A DNA stretch of 47,643 bases from UBA7937 sp034419095. GTDB taxonomy: Bacteria; Chloroflexota; Anaerolineae; UBA7937. How positions within the stretch are numbered: position 1 is the stretch's first letter; each line of letters begins with the position of its first letter. The stretch covers positions 1-47,643 of the forward strand of contig DAOULQ010000177.1 of NCBI GenBank assembly GCA_034419095.1, written 5' to 3'. The position numbers were made by a program, and so were the translations under genes. Shown in pieces: positions 41,071 to 47,643 of this stretch. Under the pieces are notes generated by a model. That model was not told where the DNA came from. It was given only the letters and a program-made list of their open reading frames with translations, and made no database searches.

Positions 41071-41741
41071 ATTTAGAATTGCAGTTGGAGAGTTGGCGGG
41101 TTCTCCAGGCCTTGGGCGTCCCTCCCAAAGAAGAGAAGTGGTTGGAACTGGTGGAGGAACTACTGCCTCGAGGACGGGAACTGTTGGAGCCGGTGATCCT
41201 CTACGACCTCTTTCCCGTGGAGGGGGTACGCCCGGGAGAGGTGGTGTTGAAAGGGGCGAGACTGAGGAGCAAGGGGTTGGCCAAACTTTGGACCCAGGCC
41301 CAAGAGGTGGCTTTAGCGCTTCTCACCCTGGGGTCTCACTTGGATGAGCAGGTCTCCGCCTACTTCGTCGCCTCTGAGCCCCTTCGGGGTCTGGTCCTAG
41401 ACAGTATAGGGACCGCCGCCCTGGAAGAGTTGGCCGAGGAGGCATGCCGCCTCATAGCGGAGGTGGCCAGGGGGAGAGGTTGGGAGGCCAGCGCCCCCCT
41501 CAGCCCGGGGAACCTGGATTGGGGCCTGGAGGAGCAACGAGTCTTCTTCGCTCTCTTGCCCGCGGAGGAGATAGGCCTCCGGCTAAGAGAGAGTTATCAG
41601 ATGACCCCTCTGAAATCGCTCTCTCTGGCCATGGGACTAGGAGAGAAAGTTCTTCCTTCCATTGAGGAGTCGCCCTGCACCTACTGCTCCTTGGGTAGAA
41701 GGTGTAGATATCGCCGAGAGAAAGAGCCCCTTCCCAAATAG
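41055..41741 (+). CDS. Stand-alone MetH-activation-domain protein
   Basis: 228 residues resembling the reductive-activation domain of B12-dependent methionine synthase, as a separate protein. The diagnostic SYQMTPLKSLSLAMGLG motif is followed by a cysteine-rich tail (CTYCSLGRRCRYRR), seen in stand-alone activation-domain proteins of anaerobes that service corrinoid methyltransferases. It starts with TTG inside the end of the protease gene. No methionine synthase or corrinoid protein is in the window, so the partner is unknown. Confidence 0.78.
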   Translation: MEILLDLELQLESWRVLQALGVPPKEEKWLELVEELLPRGRELLEPVILYDLFPVEGVRPGEVVLKGARLRSKGLAKLWTQAQEVALALLTLGSHLDEQVSAYFVASEPLRGLVLDSIGTAALEELAEEACRLIAEVARGRGWEASAPLSPGNLDWGLEEQRVFFALLPAEEIGLRLRESYQMTPLKSLSLAMGLGEKVLPSIEESPCTYCSLGRRCRYRREKEPLPK

Positions 41742-41750
41742 GAGGGGGCT
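41725..41750. terminator. Hairpin between convergent operons
   Basis: AGCCCCTTCC, loop CAAATA, GGAGGGGGCT: ten pairs with one G-T wobble. It includes the stop codon of the plus-strand gene in its loop and is followed by TTCT on the plus side and CTTTCTCT on the minus side. It could end both the redox cluster and the Fe-S operon. Confidence 0.7.
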
Positions 41751-41780
41751 TCTAAAAGCAGGTTTAAGAGGGACCTTTCA

Positions 41781-42164
41781 CTACGCTGGCTCTTTCGCCT
41801 TCTTCTTTTCCAAGTAATCCTCGATGGCCGCATGGATGGCGTCGGCCGCCAGGTTAGAGCAATGCATCTTGATGGGGGGAAGGCCGTCCAAAGCCTCGGC
41901 TACCGCTTTGTTGGTTATCTCCATCGCCTCCTCTATAGTTTTCCCCTTCACCATCTCCGTAGCCATGGAACTGGTGGCGATAGCCGCGCCGCAGCCGAAG
42001 GTGCGGAATTTGATATCCTCTATGCGGTCATCTTTTACCTTGATGAAGATCTCCATCAGGTCACCGCAGATGGGGTTCCCTTCTTTCCCCACGCCGTCCG
42101 GATCCTCTATTACCCCCACATTGCGGGGGTTCATGAAATGGTCCATCACCTTTTCAGAGTACAT
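41781..42164 (-). CDS. nifU: NifU/IscU-type Fe-S scaffold protein
   Basis: Scaffold on which [2Fe-2S] clusters are assembled with sulfur from NifS. 127 residues corresponding to the IscU domain alone. The three ligand Cys lie in NPICGDLMEIF, FRTFGCGAAIATSSM and KMHCSNLAADAI. It ends in a basic tail (LEKKKAKEPA). The stand-alone domain lacks the ferredoxin and Nfu parts of true NifU, so it is functionally IscU-like. Last gene of the cys-nif operon. Confidence 0.93.
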   Translation of the reverse strand: MYSEKVMDHFMNPRNVGVIEDPDGVGKEGNPICGDLMEIFIKVKDDRIEDIKFRTFGCGAAIATSSMATEMVKGKTIEEAMEITNKAVAEALDGLPPIKMHCSNLAADAIHAAIEDYLEKKKAKEPA

Positions 42165-42192
42165 AATCTTCTCCCTCTTAGATGAGGCTAGA

Positions 42193-43119
42193 TCAAGGGG
42201 CGAAAAGCACCCTCTCTAACTCCTTCAACCTTTCTACCCCTTTCATCTCATAGGGGAAAAGGGGCAACCGTATGATCTCCATCTCCTCCCCATATTCCCT
42301 AACTAACATCTCGATATAGGCGACCTGCATCTCCCTTCTCTTCCTATGGAAGGCGCAATCGGGCTCCTTTATCACGTTGTTTATGATGAGATAGGATATA
42401 TCGAACCCCTGTCTTTTGAACTCCCTCACCAGCCTCCGGGTCTGATAGACCCCCAGGGCCTCGGGGATGGTCACCAGCATGAACTTTGTCTTCTTGGGGT
42501 CCCTTAGGAAATCGGTGACCTCCTCAGCCAGCGCCCTCCAACTCTTTATTATCTCCAAGAAGGGCACCTTCTTCAGGTTGAGGGTGTCGCGCACCTCTAG
42601 GTAGAACTTGGGAGCCATGCGCAGATGCTCTATGAATTTGTAGGGCAAGCCCAGGAGGCGCAGGGTGTCCCCGGCGGGGGCTGTATCCCAGACTACCAGG
42701 TCATACCTTCCATCCCTCACCCTCTCCACGATATAGTCTAACAGGAACTCTTCCTGGATCCCTGGCGCTATGGCCGCGTAGTTTATCACCTCTTCATACT
42801 CCATATCTACAATGGCAGAGGCCGCCTCATACACCTCTGGCCCGAACTTCTCTTTCCACCTCTTCATTACCTCTTCCGGGCCTATCTCCAGCCCATAGAG
42901 GTTCTCCACCCCATCTATCTGCCTCTCCACCGGGCCTATTTCCATCTCAAATATGTCGGAGAGGGAAGGGGTCAGGTCGCTGGAGGTGATGAGGGTCTTC
43001 TTGCCCGCCAAGGCGTAATGAAGGGCCGTGGTCGCAGAGCAGGGCGTCTTCCCCACCCCGCCCTTCCCTCCGAACATGAGAACACGTTTATCGTCGCGGT
43101 CTAGATCCAGAAGGGACAT
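42193..43119 (-). CDS. ArsA/Get3-like ATPase in the Fe-S operon
   Basis: 308-residue SIMIBI-class ATPase. Deviant Walker A GGKGGVGKTPCSATTALHYA (Thr followed by Pro instead of Thr/Ser), the ITSSDLTPSLSDIFE switch, and the family signature WDTAPAGDTLRLLGLP identify the ArsA/Get3 family. The protein lacks the metal-binding Cys triplet of arsenite pumps. Position between nifS and nifU (6 and 28 bases) suggests a role in Fe-S cluster assembly or delivery, which is inference. Confidence 0.85.
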   Translation of the reverse strand: MSLLDLDRDDKRVLMFGGKGGVGKTPCSATTALHYALAGKKTLITSSDLTPSLSDIFEMEIGPVERQIDGVENLYGLEIGPEEVMKRWKEKFGPEVYEAASAIVDMEYEEVINYAAIAPGIQEEFLLDYIVERVRDGRYDLVVWDTAPAGDTLRLLGLPYKFIEHLRMAPKFYLEVRDTLNLKKVPFLEIIKSWRALAEEVTDFLRDPKKTKFMLVTIPEALGVYQTRRLVREFKRQGFDISYLIINNVIKEPDCAFHRKRREMQVAYIEMLVREYGEEMEIIRLPLFPYEMKGVERLKELERVLFAP

Positions 43120-43125
43120 CTTCTC

Positions 43126-44307
43126 CTATGAAGCGGTGGTGTAGAGGGGTGACATGGAGCGCAACCGCTCCACTATCCCCGGCAGGACTGAGAGGAGGTA
43201 ATCCACATCTTCCTCGCTATTCTCGTGGCCCAACGTCAGGCGTAAAGAGCCATGGGCTACCTCGGGAGGGATGCCCATGGCCAAAAGGACATGGGAGGGC
43301 TCAAGGGAAGCCGAGGTACAGGCGGAACCGCTGGAAGCGGCTATGCCCATCATATCCAAGCCCAGAAGCAGCCCTTCCCCCTCTACGTAATTTATGGTGA
43401 AACTGGCGCTATTGGGCAGCCTCTCTTTAGGGTGACCGGTCAACTGGGTATCCGGTATGGAGGAGAGGAGGCCTTCGATTAAGCGGTCTCGGAGGGCTAT
43501 GAGTTTGCGGTTATTCTCATCTCGGTGCTCTTGGGCCAACTTGAGCGCTGTGGCCAACCCTACGATGCCCGCCACATTCTCCGTCCCAGCCCGTCGGTTC
43601 AGTTCATGAGCCCCGCCGGTCTGGTTGGGGAGAAGCCGCACCCCTCGCCGCAGGTAGAGAGCCCCCACCCCCTTGGGGCCGTAGAACTTGTGGGCTGAAA
43701 GGGAGAGGAGGTCTACGTTGAGGGCTTCTATGTCCAGGTCTAAGGCCCCTCCCGCCTGGACGGCGTCGGTGTGGAAAGGTATCCTGTGGGCTCGAGCGAT
43801 CTTCCCTATCTCGGCGATGGGCTCGATGGTCCCCACCTCGTTGTTGGCATACATGATGGTGATGAGGATCGTCTTTTCAGTGATAGCCTTCTCCACATGG
43901 GCGGGATCGACACAGCCGTATTTATCTACGGGCAGGTAAGTCACTTGAAAGCCGAAACGCTTCTCCAGTTGCTTGCAGGTATGGCTCACGGCATGGTGCT
44001 CGATGGAAGAGGTGATGATATGGGTCCCCTTATCCCGGTTCAAGAAGGCTACCCCTCGGATGGCCAAATTATCGCTCTCCGAGCCGCAACTGGTGAAGAC
44101 TATCTCCCTGGGGGTGCAGTTCAAGATCTGGGCCACATCGGCCCGGGCCTCATCTATCGCCTTGCGCGCTTCCTGTCCCAGGCGATAGACGCTGGAGGCG
44201 TTGCCGTACCGCTCGGTGAAGTAGGGGAGCATAGCCTCCACTACCCGAAGATCCACCGGGGTGGTGGCCGCATGATCCATATATACGCTTCGCTTGCTCT
44301 TCTCCAT
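43126..44307 (-). CDS. nifS: Cysteine desulfurase NifS/IscS
   Basis: PLP-dependent enzyme transferring sulfur from cysteine to the scaffold. 393 residues: MDHAATTPVDLRVVEAMLPY N-terminus, TSSIEHHAV with the PLP-stacking His, the PLP Lys in LLSLSAHKFYGPKGVGALY, and the persulfide Cys loop in SSGSACTSASLEPSHVL. Such enzymes can also act on selenocysteine, which matters given the candidate selenoprotein nearby. It starts 10 bases after the cysK stop. Confidence 0.96.
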   Translation of the reverse strand: MEKSKRSVYMDHAATTPVDLRVVEAMLPYFTERYGNASSVYRLGQEARKAIDEARADVAQILNCTPREIVFTSCGSESDNLAIRGVAFLNRDKGTHIITSSIEHHAVSHTCKQLEKRFGFQVTYLPVDKYGCVDPAHVEKAITEKTILITIMYANNEVGTIEPIAEIGKIARAHRIPFHTDAVQAGGALDLDIEALNVDLLSLSAHKFYGPKGVGALYLRRGVRLLPNQTGGAHELNRRAGTENVAGIVGLATALKLAQEHRDENNRKLIALRDRLIEGLLSSIPDTQLTGHPKERLPNSASFTINYVEGEGLLLGLDMMGIAASSGSACTSASLEPSHVLLAMGIPPEVAHGSLRLTLGHENSEEDVDYLLSVLPGIVERLRSMSPLYTTAS

Positions 44308-44317
44308 CTTCTATCTC

Positions 44318-45241
44318 CTAATCAAATAGTCCCGTAGTGAGGTATCTCTCTCCGGTATCAGGGAGGATCGCTACGATGAGTTTCCTTTGGCTCTCCGGCC
44401 TCTTAGCTACCTCCAGGGCGGCGAAGGCGGCAGCGCCGGAGGAGATGCCAGCCAGGATTCCCTCCTCCCTGGCCAAGCGACAGGCCATCTCCTTGGCTTC
44501 CTCGTCCTTAACCCTCACTATCTCATCCAACAGGTCTAACCTCAAGACCTCGGAGATGAAGCCGTCGCCGATCCCCTGAATGGTATGGGCCCTGGGCTCT
44601 CCGCCCGAGAGGACTGGGGAGGCGGCCGGCTCCACGGCGATGGCTTGAAAGGATGGCTTCAGGGGCTTGATCGCCTCTGTCACCCCGATTATGGTACCCC
44701 CCGTGCCCGCCCCGGCCACGACGATATCGACTTGGCTGTCGGTATCCTCCCATATCTCCATAGCCGTGGTCTGGCGATGGATCTCCGGATTGGCTGGGTT
44801 CTTGAACTGCTGGGGGATGAAGTAGCGGGGGTCTTGGGCTGCTAACTCTTCGGCCTTCCTTACCGCTCCGGCCATCCCCTCGGCCTCAGGGGTCAGCATC
44901 AGTTCCGCCCCCAGGGCTTCTAGCAGATTCCGCCGCTCTAGGCTCATGCTCTCGGGCATAGTGACGGCCAGAGGGTACCCCTTGACCGCGCAGACGAAAG
45001 CCAGAGCGATGCCCGTATTGCCGCTGGTTGGTTCCAAGATGATAGTGTCCTCTTTGATGAGTCCCTCTCGTTCTGCGGCCTCGATCATGCTGAGGCCGAT
45101 CCTATCCTTGACGCTTCCCAGGGGGTTGAAGGACTCCAGTTTGGCGAGTATGGTAGCCTCCACTCCCCTTGTGACTTTGTTTAACCTCACCAGGGGTGTG
45201 TGGCCGATGGTTTTGGTGATATCTTGGTAGATCTTTCCCAT
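44318..45241 (-). CDS. cysK: Cysteine synthase, second tandem copy
   Basis: O-acetylserine sulfhydrylase, 307 residues. PLP Lys in NPLGSVKDRIGLSMIEA, substrate loop PTSGNTGIALAFV, PLP-phosphate loop GAGTGGTIIGV, and GISSGAA. It is a near neighbour duplicate of the upstream cysK, alike over the full length and with identical blocks at the DNA level. Differences include SVKDR context (Gly for Ala before it) and DGFISEVL for AGFVPDVL. Confidence 0.95.
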   Translation of the reverse strand: MGKIYQDITKTIGHTPLVRLNKVTRGVEATILAKLESFNPLGSVKDRIGLSMIEAAEREGLIKEDTIILEPTSGNTGIALAFVCAVKGYPLAVTMPESMSLERRNLLEALGAELMLTPEAEGMAGAVRKAEELAAQDPRYFIPQQFKNPANPEIHRQTTAMEIWEDTDSQVDIVVAGAGTGGTIIGVTEAIKPLKPSFQAIAVEPAASPVLSGGEPRAHTIQGIGDGFISEVLRLDLLDEIVRVKDEEAKEMACRLAREEGILAGISSGAAAFAALEVAKRPESQRKLIVAILPDTGERYLTTGLFD

Positions 45242-45243
45242 GT

Positions 45244-45345
45244 TCAGGTTTCACTTTCTCGTTTTGTTGTTCCCTCTTGGTTGGCGAGAGCGTTCTCTAA
45301 CTCGTGAACCTTCCGCTCCATATATACCGTACGCTTGGTCGTCTT
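45244..45345 (-). pseudogene. Duplication junction: nifS 5' remnant joined to cysE 3' remnant
   Basis: Read on the minus strand after the first cysK, the spacer shows CAAGCG...GTATATATGGA, matching the start of nifS (KRSVYM read as KRTVYM). It then switches directly to codons for KVHELENALANQEGTTKRESET-stop, which match the last 21 residues of CysE (RVHELENALASQERATEQESEA). The segment opens with ATG 45321, giving a 25-codon frame ending two bases before the next cysK start, but has no ribosome site. It is best read as the scar of a tandem duplication of cysE(3')-cysK-nifS(5'). Confidence 0.85.
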
Positions 45346-46275
45346 TCAGACTCCTTCGAAAAGTTCGGTACTTAGATACCTTTCCCCTGTATCGGGCAAG
45401 ACCACCACGATCAGTTTACCTTTGTTCTCTGGTCTCTTGGCTACCTCTACCGCGGCGAAAACCGCCGCGCCGGAGGAGATGCCTGCCAGGATCCCCTCTT
45501 CCTTGGCTAGCCGCCGAGCCATGTTTGAGGCATCCTCGTTTTTTACTTGGAAGACCTCGTCTACGAGGTCCAATCGTAAGACGTCGGGGACGAAGCCAGC
45601 ACCTATCCCCTGAATAGGGTGAGGCCCGGGCTCTCCGCCCGAGAGGACTGGAGAGGCGGCCGGCTCCACGGCGATGGCTTTAAAGTTGGGTTTGAGAGGT
45701 TTTATCCCCTCCGCCACGCCGGTGATAGTCCCTCCCGTTCCTACGCCAGCCACGAGGATATCCGCTTTCCCCTCCGTATCCTCCCAGATCTCTTTGGCCG
45801 TGGTCCGGCGATGGATCTCCGGGTTGGCGGGGTTCTTGAACTGCTGGGGGATGAGATACCTGGCATCCTGGGCGGCTAACTCCTGGGCCTTCCTCACCGC
45901 TCCGGGCATCCCTTCGGCTCCAGGGGTTAAGATGAGTTCCGCACCCAAAGCCTTAAGCAACTTTCTGCGCTCCACGGTCATCGTCTCGGGCATGGTGAGA
46001 ACCAACCTATGCCCTCTCGCGGCGCAGACGAAAGCCAGAGCGATGCCCGTATTGCCGCTGGTTGGTTCCAAGATGATGGTATCCCCTTTGATGAGCCCCT
46101 CCCGTTCTGCGGCCTCGATCATGCTGACCCCGATCCTATCCTTGACGCTGGCCAGGGGGTTGAAGGACTCCAGTTTGGCGAGTATGGTAGCCTCCACTCC
46201 CCTTGTGACTCTGTTTAACCTCACGAGAGGTGTATTGCCGATCGTTTTAGTGATATCTTCATAGATCCTTCCCAT
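45346..46275 (-). CDS. cysK: Cysteine synthase, first tandem copy
   Basis: O-acetylserine sulfhydrylase, 309 residues, making cysteine from O-acetylserine and sulfide. PLP Lys in NPLASVKDRIGVSMIEA, PTSGNTGIALAFV, the GVGTGGTITGV phosphate loop, and SGGEPGPHPIQGIGAGF. Directly follows cysE (2 bases), so serine acetyltransferase and sulfhydrylase are coupled. Confidence 0.96.
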   Translation of the reverse strand: MGRIYEDITKTIGNTPLVRLNRVTRGVEATILAKLESFNPLASVKDRIGVSMIEAAEREGLIKGDTIILEPTSGNTGIALAFVCAARGHRLVLTMPETMTVERRKLLKALGAELILTPGAEGMPGAVRKAQELAAQDARYLIPQQFKNPANPEIHRRTTAKEIWEDTEGKADILVAGVGTGGTITGVAEGIKPLKPNFKAIAVEPAASPVLSGGEPGPHPIQGIGAGFVPDVLRLDLVDEVFQVKNEDASNMARRLAKEEGILAGISSGAAVFAAVEVAKRPENKGKLIVVVLPDTGERYLSTELFEGV

Positions 46276-46277
46276 GC

Positions 46278-46961
46278 TTAGGCCTCACTTTCTTGCTCTG
46301 TTGCTCTCTCTTGGCTGGCGAGAGCGTTCTCTAACTCGTGAACCCTCTCTTCCAAGGTGGCAACTTTCGATGCTAAACCGTTGATCGCCTCCACCAGTGG
46401 GTCGGGGAGTTTGCCATGTTCCAGGGTCATAAAGGCCTCCTCAGCCCCCTCCCCCTTCACAACCCTTCCGGGAACGCCCACCACCGTCGCGCCCGGGGGC
46501 ACGGGCTTGACCACCACGGAGCCGGAGCCGATCTTGGCATGCTCCCCAATTGTAACGGGCCCCAAGACGATGGCATCCGACCCCAGGACTACACAATCCC
46601 CGATGGTGGGGTGACGCTTTGTCTTCTTCAGAGATGTGCCCCCCAATACCACCCCTTTATACATGAGGACATCATCGCCTATCTCCGTCGTCTCCCCGAT
46701 CACTATGCCCATCCCATGGTCGATGAAGAGACGGCGGCCGATCTTGGCCCCGGGATGGATCTCTATACCGGTAAGAAAGCGGTTGATATGGGAGAGGAGA
46801 CGGCCCAAGAAGAGCCAGTTACGCTCCCAGAGGAGATGGGCTGTCCGGTGTATCCAGATGGCGTGGAGACCGGGGTACAAGAAGAGAACCTCCAGCGTGC
46901 TTTTGGCTGCTGGATCTTTGGTGAAGACGGTCTCGATATCCTCTCGCAGCAAAGCGAACAT
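46278..46961 (-). CDS. cysE: Serine acetyltransferase
   Basis: Acetylates serine to O-acetylserine for CysK. Left-handed beta-helix of hexapeptide repeats: HPGAKIGRRLFIDHGMGIVI, VLMYKGVVLGGTSLKKTKRH, PTIGDCVVLGSDAIVLGPV, IGSGSVVVKPVPPGATVVG. It ends in a coiled-coil tail (VATLEERVHELENALASQ). ATG 46961 gives the standard MFALLREDIETVFTKDPAAKS start; a more distal ATG 47045 close to the regulator's stop would add 28 residues. Neither has an ideal ribosome site. Confidence 0.93.
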   Translation of the reverse strand: MFALLREDIETVFTKDPAAKSTLEVLFLYPGLHAIWIHRTAHLLWERNWLFLGRLLSHINRFLTGIEIHPGAKIGRRLFIDHGMGIVIGETTEIGDDVLMYKGVVLGGTSLKKTKRHPTIGDCVVLGSDAIVLGPVTIGEHAKIGSGSVVVKPVPPGATVVGVPGRVVKGEGAEEAFMTLEHGKLPDPLVEAINGLASKVATLEERVHELENALASQERATEQESEA

Positions 46962-47047
46962 CCTTGGTAGGATACCTCTGGAGCGAGAAACCCTCTCTTG
47001 GGCGTATTCTAAGTTGGGGCTTTCGACCCCGTTGCATTCGACCATTT

Positions 47048-47452
47048 CTATACTAAGTCCGCTAGGGAGGTGGAATCCAATATCTGGGCGATACCGTCGT
47101 GCACCTTCTTCCAGACCACCCGGGTAGAGCAGGTTTCGCTCATCTCACAACACTCCAACTCCATCGGCCCCAATAGGCACTCCACGGGGGCAATGGTTAC
47201 CTCCAAGGCCCGCATTATCTCTCCCATGGTAATGGCCTCAGGCTCCTGGGCCAGGGCATAGCCGCCCTTGGCCCCGCGCTTGCTCTCCACCAGACCGGCC
47301 CTTCTTAAGGGAGCGATGATCTGTTCCAGATAGGCCAGGGAGAGGCCCTGACGTCGTGCCACCTCGGAGAGGGGGGTATGACCCTGGCCGAAATGGCGCG
47401 CCAACTCGGCCATCACCCGAAGTCCGTATTCCCCTTTAGTGGTGATGCGCAT
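47048..47452 (-). CDS. iscR: IscR-like Rrf2-family Fe-S regulator
   Basis: 134-residue winged-helix regulator: MRITTKGEYGLRVMAELA, the recognition region QGLSLAYLEQIIAPLRRAGL, and wing KRGAKGGYALA are classical Rrf2. The effector loop retains cysteines (VECLLGPMELECCEMSETC) spaced as for an IscR-type cluster, which CymR-type cysteine regulators lack. It leads the cysE-cysK-nifS-nifU operon, so it likely senses Fe-S status and controls the operon and itself. Assignment as IscR versus another Rrf2 member is inferred from those cysteines. Confidence 0.85.
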   Translation of the reverse strand: MRITTKGEYGLRVMAELARHFGQGHTPLSEVARRQGLSLAYLEQIIAPLRRAGLVESKRGAKGGYALAQEPEAITMGEIMRALEVTIAPVECLLGPMELECCEMSETCSTRVVWKKVHDGIAQILDSTSLADLV

Positions 47453-47456
47453 AAAT

Positions 47457-47481
47457 AATTCCTAGTAAAATAGTCGGAAAT
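47457..47481. promoter_or_regulatory. Imperfect palindrome, candidate Rrf2/IscR operator
   Basis: On the minus strand ATTTCCGACTATTTTACTAG, then GAATT. The halves TTCCGACTA and TTCCTAGTA (the latter reverse-complemented) mirror each other around an AT-rich centre, resembling IscR-type GACTA-n-TAGTC operators. It occupies the region between the -10 box and the start codon of the regulator, ideal for autorepression. Confidence 0.55.
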
Positions 47482-47482
47482 A

Positions 47483-47511
47483 ATAATACCATATTTGGTC
47501 TTATTTGTCAA
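47483..47511 (-). promoter_or_regulatory. Consensus promoter of the Rrf2-cys-nif operon
   Basis: TTGACA (47506-47511), exactly 17 bases, TATTAT (47483-47488) on the minus strand. A near-perfect sigma-70-type promoter, followed at once by the candidate operator. Confidence 0.88.
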
Positions 47512-47517
47512 GAGTAA

Positions 47518-47643
47518 TCCCTGTCAAGCAATTTAAACATGTAACCGAACCTTGCTCGGTTGTGCAACATATTTTGTAACCAAGCGCGGTGACTGTTTCT
47601 TAAGCGGATGGACGGTACCTGACTGGGTTTTGGCACCATAGAT
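47518..47643. repeat. Right arm of 126-bp terminal inverted repeat
   Basis: Exact reverse complement of 3-128. It ends 6 bases upstream of the -35 box of the regulator's promoter. Since the window stops here, identity may continue beyond. Confidence 0.9.

Noticed and set aside
1..47643. CRISPR arrays, tRNA, rRNA, insertion sequences, prophage genes
   Set aside because: None seen on either strand; no regularly spaced repeats, transposase or integrase.

Overview
This 47.6-kb window looks like a near-complete metagenomic or draft contig from a bacterial chromosome, because the two ends are inverted copies of one 126-bp sequence. The gene content (ParABS, YidC/Jag, an eleven-subunit complex I without NuoEFG, NifS/NifU/CysE/CysK, MurE) and the heavy use of ATA, AGG, GTG and TTG point to a GC-rich bacterium. 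A Chloroflexota (Anaerolineae-like) lineage is my best guess from gene content only; no 16S or other marker is present to settle it.

Layout. 0.1-6.7 kb (minus strand) is the classical origin-proximal block rpmH-rnpA-yidD-PQQ lipoprotein-yidC-jag-(broken PfkB kinase)-parA-parB-methyltransferase. A perfect 16-bp parS site lies on the methyltransferase start codon; dnaA is absent. 6.8-10.6 kb (minus) holds an orphan membrane protein, an NAD-salvage pair (pncB, pncA-like) and murE. 10.8-13.2 kb (minus) is an F0-only ATP synthase operon (atpI, atpB, atpE and a b-delta fusion) with a textbook promoter. 13.2-23.3 kb (minus) is nuoN-M-L-K-J-I-H-D-C-B-A behind its own promoter.

23.5-38.9 kb (plus) is a complete IMP-synthesis operon: purSL fusion, purQ, purB, purC, class II purE, purF, a second PurF-like gene without the catalytic cysteine, a conspicuously AT-rich purD, purM, purN, and purH split into two genes with a remnant of an epimerase gene between them. 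Its codon style (CGC, ATC, CTG, GGC) differs from the flanking genes, suggesting acquisition as a block.

39.3-41.7 kb (plus) is a small redox/corrinoid cluster. Its first gene is the most exciting item in the window: a ferredoxin-thioredoxin reductase catalytic subunit fused to a glutaredoxin-like domain. It has an in-frame UGA exactly where the family has its redox-active cysteine, followed by a hairpin of bacterial-SECIS geometry, so it is a candidate new selenoprotein. A membrane-anchored Clp-like protease homologue and a stand-alone MetH-activation-domain protein follow.

41.8-47.5 kb (minus) is a cysteine/Fe-S operon: an IscR-type Rrf2 regulator with promoter and palindrome, cysE, two cysK copies, nifS, an ArsA/Get3-like ATPase and nifU. 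The DNA between the two cysK copies is a fossil tandem-duplication junction fusing a nifS 5' remnant to a cysE 3' remnant.

Functionally, the window combines chromosome segregation and membrane insertion, respiratory energy conservation, complete purine synthesis, and sulfur/Fe-S supply. The Fe-S operon would serve the many Fe-S proteins encoded here (NuoB, NuoI, PurF, the reductase, the Rrf2 regulator).
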